From: Brettanomyces bruxellensis
Taxonomy: Eukaryota > Ascomycota > Pichiomycetes > Pichiales > Pichiaceae
Assembly (NCBI RefSeq): GCF_011074885.1
Contig: NC_054689.1
Location: forward strand, 2,418,001-2,482,000
Direction: 5' to 3'
Length of the DNA: 64,000 bases
The notes below the pieces were generated by a model, which saw only the letters and a program-made list of their open reading frames with translations, was not told where the DNA came from and did not search any database. A program made the position numbers and the translations under genes. Positions 56,107-64,000 of the stretch are shown piece by piece; the stretch's first letter is position 1, and every line of letters begins with the position of its first letter.

Positions 56107-56769
56107 ATGGCCACAGAATTGGAATTTGCTCAAAAATATACCTCTCTCGTTAGAGAAGTGTGCCCAGAACCAGTTGCAGATTCTAAATTGGCAAATCTCA
56201 ACGGCATCCCAAAATTCGGCTTTATAAAGATTACAGCACCCCAAGTTTACAAGAGAAAGATGGAATCCAACGGGGATAAAGAGATAAGCGTGACGTTTAG
56301 AAGTATAAGGACGCCAAAATTCAAGAAAATACTCTCCATAAAAGCAGACTGGCTTATACATAAAGTGAAGAGATCACTTCAAGAATCACTAAAGGAGGAC
56401 AATTTGATGCTTGATATCGAACAAATCAAGCTAATGTTGAAGACAAAGACCGTTCATGATGGCAGCCGTCTCTCAAGTTTACTTAAGTCTCCATCTGATA
56501 ATAGTATTACACTAAATGCATTTATTACAAAGATGTCGGCAGCGGAGAAGGCCGCCAATGAAGCGGCAAATGCAGAGATCCCGGAGATAGAAGCCACCAA
56601 AGAATTGCCACAGGAGACCAAGGAAGAGACCCAGAGTTCACAAAATAGTGATAACGTCACATTAAGTACAGAAGCATGGGAAAAGATCAACGAGATATTG
56701 AAGGGCGAAATATTGGAAAGCCAGCTAAGAGAAAAGTACTTAGAGGCTTTGAAGAAGGTGAATGTGTAA
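56107..56769 (+). CDS. GET5: Get5/Mdy2, GET-pathway ubiquitin-like protein
   Basis: Get5 forms a complex with Get4 that hands tail-anchored membrane proteins from Sgt2 to Get3. It has 220 residues (yeast 212). The N-terminal 55 residues (MATELEFAQKYTSLVREVCPE, then GFIKITAPQVYK) fit the Get4-binding helices. Residues about 58-134 form a ubiquitin-like fold (ISVTFRSIRTPKFKKILSI, then LTLNAF-type last strand ITLNAFITK). The C-terminal dimerisation domain is LSTEAWEKINEILKGEILESQLREKYLEALKK (about 186-217). An acidic linker of Ala, Glu and Thr separates them. The start is ATG 56107. Confidence 0.85.
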   Translation: MATELEFAQKYTSLVREVCPEPVADSKLANLNGIPKFGFIKITAPQVYKRKMESNGDKEISVTFRSIRTPKFKKILSIKADWLIHKVKRSLQESLKEDNLMLDIEQIKLMLKTKTVHDGSRLSSLLKSPSDNSITLNAFITKMSAAEKAANEAANAEIPEIEATKELPQETKEETQSSQNSDNVTLSTEAWEKINEILKGEILESQLREKYLEALKKVNV

Positions 56770-56984
56770 ATGATCGAGTATATATCTAATGCATTGCAAT
56801 TTGCAGAGTATTCGTGTAGCATGTATCATATGAGATAATGCGAACAGTAGTGTATGCGTGTATGCACTATATTTTTTTGATTTTTTTTTTTCTGGATAAG
56901 ATCAATGAGGTGAAATTTGGCCATTGACAACAGTTCAATATCTTCGTATTTACAATTTTCTAACATATAAAGATACAACTAGTG

Positions 56985-58193
56985 ATGTCCAGCAGTGGTG
57001 ATAAGGATGACGTAATAATTATCGCTCACATCGGGGCGGGCTACTTTAATGAAAAGCATGCAGGCATGCTAAAAGCCTTAGTGGCACTTTCGTTAGAGAG
57101 TGCACAAAGGGTGGATAGTTACACCAGAAAAATGGCAAGCGCTGATCCGAATCATGCTGAAGGTAACAATATGGATTGTGACGTGAAGAAAAAAGACGAT
57201 TCCATGCGAAATACAAGTAGCAGTCTTGAGATATGTTCTGAAAAGCTTCTTAGAGCATCTAAAGTACTCGAGGAGAGCGAATTGACAAACACAGGGTACG
57301 GTTCATCTATCACAGATGAATGCAGCGTTTTTTGTGATTCAAGTGTATGTGGTTACAATATGGAAACCATGAAAAGATGCCAGAACTCAATCATAATGAA
57401 CTCAAGCCGTTTGCCCCTTAGAGACGCGGTCTATGGACTTCTCTACACCAATAGGCACGTGATGCAGTCAGAAAATCTCGCGATTACTCCCTCTATTGTC
57501 AAAATTGGTAATATTAAGGCAGACTTGGACCTTGTGAGTCCCAGAATGAAACTGCTATACAAAAAATACAGGACCCACATAAAACAGGACAGAAGTATAG
57601 CATCAGCACCAAAAAAGGAGGATGATGATCAGATGAAAACACACACGATACAAGATACGATTGGTGTGAGTGTAATATTGCCAAACCGATGTGCTTTAAC
57701 TGGGGCTTCTTCCGGCGGAAACATGCTTAAGCCGTCGGGCCGCGTCGGATGTGCCGGTATTGTTGGTGCAGGTGCTTTTTCAACAGGGAATTCACGCTGT
57801 ACGGTCACAGTAATGTGTTCCGGAAATGGCGAGGATATCATACAAATGGATTTGGCAAGATCAGTTGGTGAGTATCTCGTGAATAATGTTGATAAAGTGA
57901 CCGAAAGCCCGGTATGTGAATTAGTAGCTAACCATGTGTATGAACAGTCGAAAAAGTGCGATTTGCTCGCCGTAGATGATTCTGGAAACCATGTACTATA
58001 CGTGGGCGTCGTGGGATACATGGAATGGGTCGAAGAAACACGGAAATTAAGGCTTTTCTTCTACTTTCACACGACTCCAACGATGGTGTTTGGGGTCCGA
58101 AGTCGCGTCGATCGACGTACATACGAGCGATGCCTATTTTCTAGGGTCAGGGCGAACCGGCGGGATGCGAGGGGGGAATTCGCATTGCTGTGA
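56985..58193 (+). CDS. Taspase-like threonine aspartase (asparaginase-2 / Ntn hydrolase family)
   Basis: An Ntn hydrolase that should self-cleave and use the new N-terminal threonine as its nucleophile; taspase 1 in animals cleaves after Asp in chromatin and TFIIA proteins. It has 402 residues from ATG 56985. The alpha part starts IIIAHIGAGYFNEKHAG and holds PLRDAVYGLLYTNRHV. After a Lys/Asp-rich loop comes the self-cleavage site DTIGVS, putative nucleophile Thr225. It continues ALTGASSGGNMLKPSGRVGCAGIVGAGAF, the small-residue pattern of this family. The last 25 residues are Arg-rich and do not look like the family end, so the terminus may be altered. Taspase-like rather than true L-asparaginase because of SSGGxxxKxxGRVG. 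Confidence 0.82.
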   Translation: MSSSGDKDDVIIIAHIGAGYFNEKHAGMLKALVALSLESAQRVDSYTRKMASADPNHAEGNNMDCDVKKKDDSMRNTSSSLEICSEKLLRASKVLEESELTNTGYGSSITDECSVFCDSSVCGYNMETMKRCQNSIIMNSSRLPLRDAVYGLLYTNRHVMQSENLAITPSIVKIGNIKADLDLVSPRMKLLYKKYRTHIKQDRSIASAPKKEDDDQMKTHTIQDTIGVSVILPNRCALTGASSGGNMLKPSGRVGCAGIVGAGAFSTGNSRCTVTVMCSGNGEDIIQMDLARSVGEYLVNNVDKVTESPVCELVANHVYEQSKKCDLLAVDDSGNHVLYVGVVGYMEWVEETRKLRLFFYFHTTPTMVFGVRSRVDRRTYERCLFSRVRANRRDARGEFALL

Positions 58194-59806
58194 TTCTGCA
58201 TCGGGTAAAAATACTGAGTAGATTCTCTAACTCGACGTAATTTTAATTTCGAAATTTATTTTTACCCGTACACACACATTTCTTCGTACTGTTTACTTTC
58301 ATGCACTATGATAATACACACACGGCAATAAGTAATTTTTTACGTGTTGATGTTGGATAGATTATTATTTATCAGTTCGGATCGTACTTGTACCACTAAT
58401 TATTGCGGTGATCTTTTATTATTTTTAATTTTTCTGCATACCGGGGGTACATCGTAATTATGCCGGCCATGTAAATACGTACATACATTTTTAATACATT
58501 TACGAAACAATTAATACACTTAATACACTTACACATGCTTGCTCGGCTTCAACCAAAACGTGATCGTAAATTGGCCTGGAGTGAAATGAAGGATTTTATT
58601 TATTTCATCGGCGCCTAAAGTCTGACAAAAATACCTTATGCTCCTGTATTGGCGTTTATTTTGGTTGTTACAGTACGGATATTTAAGGGAAGAACCATTT
58701 GTTTGTACTTATTCATGCTTGCTTGCATCAAATTTCACCCAGTTTCCCCCAATCCGTATTATTACATGTATCATTATTTCCCGCTTTTGTTATCTATTGC
58801 ATACTTTCCATTTATTTTAGAAACAAGCTACTTTTCTATATCATTCAGCGACCCGCGATCTATTTTCGCTCAATGCTTTTGCACGCAAATTGGTTATTGA
58901 TTATTTATTCGTCAGTGGCTCGTTAGTTATTAGCAAATTCCATTGTTAGTCAACCTTGTTTTTTTCTCTCTCAAAATCACCATTCATTTCTCCGGTGTTT
59001 TGGAAATCTTTTAGGCTGCTTTTTTTATTTTTGTTTTGACTTTTTCAAGGGCTGCTTATAATCTCACCACGCGAATGCCTTCCCTGCGAATTTTATTATT
59101 TTTAATTTCTAAAATTTGATTGAGCAATTTTAATTTTAATTTTTTTTTTTTACAGTCCTGGGGACACGAAGGGTTTTGCCGCGCACATTACTGTACAGTG
59201 CCTTTGGTGAAAATATATAGGTGTATCTACGAACACATGTAGAGAGAGAAGAGAGATACCTTTTTTTTTTTTTTTTTTGACTCAATGCCCATTTCTTGCA
59301 TTGGCGCGTAATTTATTGTTTCCCGTGATTTTATACATTATTATTACATCTCACTTTCGCTGCCATAGGAAGTATAATAAAATTTCTGCAAGGTCCTCTC
59401 CGAAATAATAATTATATCAACCACATAAAACTTGACTTTTAAATAACTTGCTTTCCGCTCTGTTGATTTTTCTTTAAATTATTCTTATCTTAGTTATCTG
59501 GGCCATCATCTATTACGGCAAAAGAAGGTCTACGGTAGAGCAGCGGAAAGCCAATCATTAATTAGACTTTGAAAACAGGGCGATGTATCACCACCAAGTC
59601 AACTTGTACTGAAAAACTCCGATTGCGACATATTAAGACCGGGAGCCAAGTACAAAAACACCAAAGAAGGAAAAAGAGACGGAGGCAGACTACAAGAGCA
59701 GCAGGAGGAGATCAAGAAGGGGGAAAACGCTTTGTTTATCAGTTAGGTATCAGTTAAGTGAGTGTTCAATTTTTTTCGGTCTTTTATTTTGCTTTTTGAA
59801 AGTTCA
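58194..59806. promoter_or_regulatory. Long intergenic region upstream of GPR1 with T18 tract
   Basis: 1.6 kb, AT-rich. It holds T18 at 59261-59278, T10-type runs near 59141-59151, and a short TATATA near 59214. The frame of GPR1 is open but ATG-less for 45 bp before 59807. No second gene recognised. Large 5' regions are common for nutrient receptors in yeasts. Confidence 0.5.
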
Positions 59807-62167
59807 ATGTCTACATCAGGACTAGAGGTACTGGAAAACACAGCTGTAAATGCTGTAAATGCTGCAATAGAACGTGCTTTTGACTATCACCGTAGAAGAG
59901 CGATCCGAATAACAGGAATAGTGTCTTCAAGCGTATCAATCGTGTCAGGATTACTGTCGTTCTATTTTCTGGGGATGGTTCACCCCAAGAGGCGAATATA
60001 TCGCCACAACCTCATTTTCATGCTCATTATATTTGATTTCATTAAAGCACTTGCCCTTTTATTATATCCAGCGGTGGCAGAGGCCACAAAAGAGTCGATT
60101 ATGGAAAGCATACCTTTTAGAAATGTGCTAGGGTGGTTCACATGCTTCAGCATTGAAGGGGGCGACTTCATCATTCTCTGCTTTGCAGTTCACATTGCGT
60201 TGCTTGTTTTTTTCCCGAATCAAAAGTTCAAATTCTACAATCACAACCGGTTAACGACGTCAAATCCGCAGGAGGGCGGGCTTTACCCGTTCCGGATCTA
60301 TCTCTACATGATTTCGATTGTTTTTCCGTCATTGATCAGCTCGGTGGGGTACGTTTCAACACAGGGATACACGTCCGAGGTGAACTGGAGCTTTTTAACA
60401 ACTGTGAGACCAGTGTGGTATTTCACTTGGATTTTCCGTTATTGCATTGTGATCATCATTCTCTCGATGTACGTGGGGACGTACGTTCACGTGACTCACC
60501 AGTATAAGGTGGTGAGCTCGAAGATGAACCTGGAAGGAGGTCAAAAGCATACTATGCTCTCCACACTTCTTAGAGACTCAGTTTGGTACAAGCTCGGGAA
60601 GTTTGTGATGATGCTTGTTTTTCCAGACGTGCAGATTTCCGCAAAGCTCCACGGAAGGGCTTTAAACAGCAAGACTGACATGGCGAACATCCGGAAACTC
60701 CATGCTCGAAACGATATAAGTTTCAATGAGGATCCATTTTCGAATTCACAGGGCACTTCATCTACAAATAACACATATTCTGGGCAGGAGGTTGAGCGGC
60801 AAGAAAAGGAGGAGAGGGAAGAGATGGAGGAAATGGGGGGAAGGAAAGAGAGGAAGAAAAGGCAAGGAAGAAAAAAAAATGCAGGAAGAAAAGAAATTGA
60901 TGAAGGGGACGGAAGAAAAGAAAATCAGGAAAATCAAGAAGGAGAAGAAAATAATGAAAGAGAAGAAAATGGACAACCAGAATTTCCCCAACTAGACCAC
61001 CAATCCACAAACAGCGATGAGGCAACAGAGGTGGAATCCACAGAGTCCGAAAAAGTGAGGAGACTCCAGCGGGATATGGGCCTCGATATCCAGAGGATGC
61101 TCCACCGGGAGGCCATGGACCGGTTCGAAGTCCGGCGGGCACAAATTATGAAACAGATGAAAGTCATATTTGTCTACCCCGTGTCTTATCTTCTTCTCTG
61201 GATGTTTCCCTTCATCCACCAGTGCTATGTTTTAAAACACAACGGCGAGGTCACGTCCAATACCTACGTGTGGTATGCAATGGCGGCCTTTTTCCAGGCG
61301 TTCAACTGCACGATTGACACGCTTGTGTTTTTGTACCGGGAACGGCCCTGGACGCTCACTGTGGCCCGCGTGGACCCGGGCATGAGGTTCAGTTACTCGC
61401 TGTGGAGGCACTGGCTGTCTTTTCTTCCGGGGTACCACCTTGACGGGCAGACGCGGCCGGGCTCTGCTGTTTCTGGATGCTCAGGGGGCTCAGGGAGCTC
61501 CAGAGGTTCCCTTCCGGGACATTTAAGTGGTGTGGAAAATTCTGCAAGTGGCGTTGCCATGGCAGATCTGCGCACTCGGGACCTGGAGAAAGGGTTGAGC
61601 GGCATAGAGGAGGAGCAGGAGGGCATCGGCCGGGCCAACGGAGAAGAAAAAGAGATAATAAAAGGAACAGAAAAGGGAACAGAAAAGGGATCAACAAAGG
61701 GAACAAAAAAAGGAACAGAAAAGGGAACAGAAAAGGGAACAAAAAATGAAACAGAAAAGGATATCAATATTTGGCCAGAAAATGATCCTGAAAACACACA
61801 AACAAACTGGCTCCCCCGCGTGGACTTGGACGACGAGGATTTAAGCGATTTTGTCCGGTTGGATCCTCTAATGGGAAACGCGGCAAGGACAAGGCGCTCG
61901 GCGGACTCCACGGTCGACCCGAACGATTCATACGTGAGCTTGAGGGACTTTTTGAATTCTATGGCGGGACCAGACGAATTACAAGGAGGCCAGCTCCCGG
62001 AGCCCCGGCGGAGGTCAAAGATTTCCGAGGGCTCACTGCCCGATAGGAGCCGGCGCGAAAATAGGGACAGGAGGAGCTCCAAGTTTAGCTGGAGGACTTT
62101 TCCCTTCCGGGGCTCACTTGGCGGGCCTGTCAAGAAGTCCACCTCCACGACGGCGACGGCCCCATGA
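59807..62167 (+). CDS. GPR1: Gpr1-type nutrient-sensing G-protein-coupled receptor
   Basis: A plasma-membrane receptor that activates Gpa2 and adenylate cyclase in response to sugars or methionine and promotes filamentous growth. It has 786 residues from the first ATG (59807). Five helices run about 35-56, 66-86, 105-127, 165-190 and 205-232. A large third intracellular loop (about 245-450) contains a Glu/Lys/Arg stretch (about 330-395). Helices six and seven carry the Gpr1 signature MKVIFVYPVSYLLLWMFP (about 451-470) and NTYVWYAMAAFFQAFNC (about 484-500). The C-tail (from about 520) holds eight 4-residue repeats (about 619-650) and an Arg/Ser-rich end. The S. cerevisiae protein has 961 residues with a poly-Asn loop, so the loop filler differs. 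The gene is GC-richer than the left half of the window. Confidence 0.9.
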   Translation: MSTSGLEVLENTAVNAVNAAIERAFDYHRRRAIRITGIVSSSVSIVSGLLSFYFLGMVHPKRRIYRHNLIFMLIIFDFIKALALLLYPAVAEATKESIMESIPFRNVLGWFTCFSIEGGDFIILCFAVHIALLVFFPNQKFKFYNHNRLTTSNPQEGGLYPFRIYLYMISIVFPSLISSVGYVSTQGYTSEVNWSFLTTVRPVWYFTWIFRYCIVIIILSMYVGTYVHVTHQYKVVSSKMNLEGGQKHTMLSTLLRDSVWYKLGKFVMMLVFPDVQISAKLHGRALNSKTDMANIRKLHARNDISFNEDPFSNSQGTSSTNNTYSGQEVERQEKEEREEMEEMGGRKERKKRQGRKKNAGRKEIDEGDGRKENQENQEGEENNEREENGQPEFPQLDHQSTNSDEATEVESTESEKVRRLQRDMGLDIQRMLHREAMDRFEVRRAQIMKQMKVIFVYPVSYLLLWMFPFIHQCYVLKHNGEVTSNTYVWYAMAAFFQAFNCTIDTLVFLYRERPWTLTVARVDPGMRFSYSLWRHWLSFLPGYHLDGQTRPGSAVSGCSGGSGSSRGSLPGHLSGVENSASGVAMADLRTRDLEKGLSGIEEEQEGIGRANGEEKEIIKGTEKGTEKGSTKGTKKGTEKGTEKGTKNETEKDINIWPENDPENTQTNWLPRVDLDDEDLSDFVRLDPLMGNAARTRRSADSTVDPNDSYVSLRDFLNSMAGPDELQGGQLPEPRRRSKISEGSLPDRSRRENRDRRSSKFSWRTFPFRGSLGGPVKKSTSTTATAP
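61661..61756 (+). repeat. GPR1: 12-bp tandem repeat x8 coding for KGTE-type tetrapeptides
   Basis: Eight in-frame units of consensus AAGGGAACAGAA, with variants ACAAAA, TCAACA and a diverged last unit. They encode KGTE KGTE KGST KGTK KGTE KGTE KGTK NETE in the receptor C-tail. Confidence 0.95.
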
Positions 62168-62528
62168 GCGAACTTTCATTTTCTTATTTTTTTTGGGTAC
62201 AGGCAGCTGGACCCACAGGTGTCCGTTGTAATAATATAATAATTAGGCATGGTAGGTGTGTAGAAGTACGAAGTGGGAGGACTGTTATAAGGAATGAAGT
62301 TTTAGAATGCGATAGTAAATACATGATGAGGACTAAGTATGTAATGAGGGGAAATCAACAAAGTTGTGTATGATTATGAAGATAGATGTGTGATCTATGA
62401 GATGAGTATTGATCGCATTCTAAGTATCCAGCATTAATACTTCAAAAGCATAGCTCATGCAACAACCAAATGTACGCCATACATGAATGCGTAGTAGTAT
62501 GTAAGCAATTACTGATATTACAGTGGTA

Positions 62529-62646
62529 GCTATTACTTTGAAAGCTACGCTTTGAAAGCTATTAAATTGATAAATAATATACTGGAGGCTATTATATTGA
62601 AAACTATTTCATTGAAGGCTATTACATTGAAAACTATTACTTTGAC
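62529..62646. repeat. Degenerate 15-bp repeat, about 6-7 copies
   Basis: Copies vary around GCTATTACATTGAAA (GCTATTACTTTGAAA, GCTATTATATTGAAA, ACTATTTCATTGAAG and so on); one copy is expanded by an AT-rich insertion. Confidence 0.75.
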
Positions 62647-62790
62647 ATTATACTGTTACTGCTATACTACCGTCACTGCCTTAGTATAGCTCATTTATTT
62701 GTATATTTTGTACGTATTCCGGTAGCTGTTATTGAGTATACAATACTACACTACTACAATCTATAGTATACTCAGGGAATAAATACACAA

Positions 62791-62839
62791 CTATTCCAGT
62801 TATTTCAGCTATGCCAGCTATTCCAGCTACCTCAACTAC
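62791..62839. repeat. Degenerate 9-bp repeat around CAGCTATTC
   Basis: About five units (CTATTCCAG, TTATTTCAG, CTATGCCAG, CTATTCCAG, CTACCTCAA) in the CCT7 3' flank. Confidence 0.7.
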
Positions 62840-63089
62840 ATCTAATTACTGCTTCTTGTAGTATATGTTACACAGCAGAATCTGGGTAAACCCATACTTT
62901 AACATTACTCTACTAGTATTATTCCTCAGAGGTATCTTCTCTGCAACTACTAATCCGTTTTGTCTTAGCACTATTACTATGTATGTATCACCATTCACTT
63001 CAGCACCATACTATCATGTCAATGCAGCACATATTCCATCACCAGCAATTGTCATGCATTATTTCCTGTCTCTGCCCCATCTCTCCCCA

Positions 63090-64000
63090 TCAACTCATAT
63101 GCATCTGCGTGGGAGGCATTCCAGCAGGCATACCTCTTCCCCTGCCGCTTGGTGGAGGCACCGGCTGGCTGCCAACAGTATTCTGGTTCGGCTGGCTCTT
63201 GACAGTCTCATCAACACCCAAAACCAAGGATGCTGCCTCAGTGGCACTCTGGAGAGCATTGATTTTTGTCAAAGCAGGCTCCCAGACAAAAGTCTCGAGG
63301 TTGTTGGCAACGGACTCGTGTGCAAAATCAAGACCATACCAGATCTGGCCTCTCGAGTGTAGAGAACGGAGCTTGTTGATCAAACCGGTACCGTCCAGCC
63401 CAGCATTCTCACAAAGCTGGCGTGGAATGATCTCAAGAGCCTTGGCATAGGCTGCAATGATCAGCTGCTGCTTGCCGGCAATCTGCCTCGAGTACTCCCG
63501 GAGATACTTGCTGAGCTCCATCTCGATGGCACCTCCACCCGCCACAATGTAGTTATCCTGGATTGCTCTCTTGACAATCATGATTGCATCATGGAGCGAT
63601 CTCTCCACCTCTGCAATCACCTGATCTGCACCTCCCCGGAGCAGAAGAGTACACGTCTGGGCCTCGGGGCACTGCTCAAACACGTTGTACCTCTCCTTGC
63701 CGATCTGGATCTCCTCGAATAAACCGCATTTTCCCAAGTTTTCCGGCGTCAAATCAGAACATGTCGATTGCACGGATCCACCAACTGCTGCAACCGTCCG
63801 CTCCAGGTCGTCCGACGCAACTCTGCCCGCACAGAAGATGCCGCGGTCCGCAAAGTACTGCGTGGCCAAATCTCCAATTGGAAGCTTCGAAAGCACAACG
63901 GTGGCACCAGTTGCCACAATTGCGTCCAACTTCTGCAGGATGAGCTTCCACTCGGCATCCACGATCGCCTGGTACTCGCTCACTTTGGTTATCCTCACCT
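63090..64000 (-). CDS. CCT7: CCT7, eta subunit of the cytosolic chaperonin CCT/TRiC (partial, N-terminus outside window)
   Basis: One of eight subunits of the ring chaperonin that folds actin, tubulin and other proteins. The C-terminal 303 residues are visible; the start lies beyond 64000. Apical domain: [20 protein letters not shown], then [20 protein letters not shown] and GIFCAGRVA. Intermediate and equatorial domains: [22 protein letters not shown] and [19 protein letters not shown]. The last part has [19 protein letters not shown] and the subunit's Gly/Met/Pro-rich tail ([13 protein letters not shown]). The [19 protein letters not shown] segment is diagnostic for the eta subunit, as I recall it. 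No other gene lies on its strand nearby. Confidence 0.95.
   Translation of the reverse strand, partial: VRITKVSEYQAIVDAEWKLILQKLDAIVATGATVVLSKLPIGDLATQYFADRGIFCAGRVASDDLERTVAAVGGSVQSTCSDLTPENLGKCGLFEEIQIGKERYNVFEQCPEAQTCTLLLRGGADQVIAEVERSLHDAIMIVKRAIQDNYIVAGGGAIEMELSKYLREYSRQIAGKQQLIIAAYAKALEIIPRQLCENAGLDGTGLINKLRSLHSRGQIWYGLDFAHESVANNLETFVWEPALTKINALQSATEAASLVLGVDETVKSQPNQNTVGSQPVPPPSGRGRGMPAGMPPTQMHMS

Larger units (their letters stand above)
62168..63089. other. Convergent intergenic region GPR1 / CCT7 with degenerate short repeats
   Basis: 0.9 kb shared 3' region. It contains two repeat clusters (next entries). The rest is AT-rich without features. Confidence 0.5.

Noticed and set aside
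60758..62148. Long minus-strand frames opposite GPR1 (up to 251 codons)
   Set aside because: Mirror of purine-rich repeats on the coding strand; Ser/Phe/Pro-rich peptide, no start context.

Overview
The window looks like nuclear DNA of a budding yeast (Saccharomycotina). Supporting signs are yeast-type introns (GTAAGT donors, exact TACTAAC branch points), fungal genes such as VAN1, a yapsin, RIM21, SHR5/ERF4, SLD7, INP1 and GPR1, and AT-rich intergenic DNA. CTG codons sit at hydrophobic Leu positions (for example in the TBC domain of the Msb3-like protein), so CTG probably means leucine. Together with the modest GC this suggests a Pichiaceae-like yeast (Brettanomyces/Ogataea/Pichia group). 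The species cannot be fixed from sequence alone.

Layout. 1-9 kb: YAT1 (minus, cut by the window start), an unrecognised disordered protein (minus), INP1, intron-containing MED9 and TOM40. 9-18 kb: TAF8, FCP1 and LCB1, all on the plus strand. 17.8-21 kb: an AT-rich gene desert holding tRNA-Arg(ACG) and several inverted repeats. 21-28 kb: a GPI-type yapsin (plus), then VAN1 (minus, with a newly resolved 5' intron) and the phosphoribomutase PRM15 (minus). 30-36 kb: an AT-hook-like protein, a Reg1/Reg2-like PP1 subunit and SLD7 (minus). 36-47 kb: casein kinase 2 alpha, an alpha-actinin, MDM34, then the divergent pair BOL2/NIF3. 47-55 kb: a degenerate methyltransferase-like gene and the pH sensor RIM21, convergent and each interrupted by an apparent one-base frameshift, then the Rab-GAP MSB3. 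55-64 kb: SHR5/ERF4 (minus), GET5, a taspase-like threonine aspartase, the nutrient receptor GPR1, and CCT7 (minus, cut by the window end).

Most genes are single-copy housekeeping or signalling functions with no operon logic. Loose functional links exist. FCP1, TAF8 and MED9 all serve RNA polymerase II. TOM40 and MDM34 serve mitochondria. LCB1, VAN1 and the yapsin serve membrane and wall. RIM21, SHR5/ERF4 and GPR1 are all membrane-proximal inputs to pH, Ras or cAMP signalling and lie within about 12 kb of each other.

No mobile element, virus, CRISPR array or obvious horizontally acquired island was recognised. The most useful observations are the two adjacent frameshifts, the gene desert with perfect hairpins, the rapidly evolving repeats in GPR1, an alpha-actinin and a taspase-like protease in a budding yeast, the two introns, and a GC-rich patch inside the AT-hook gene.
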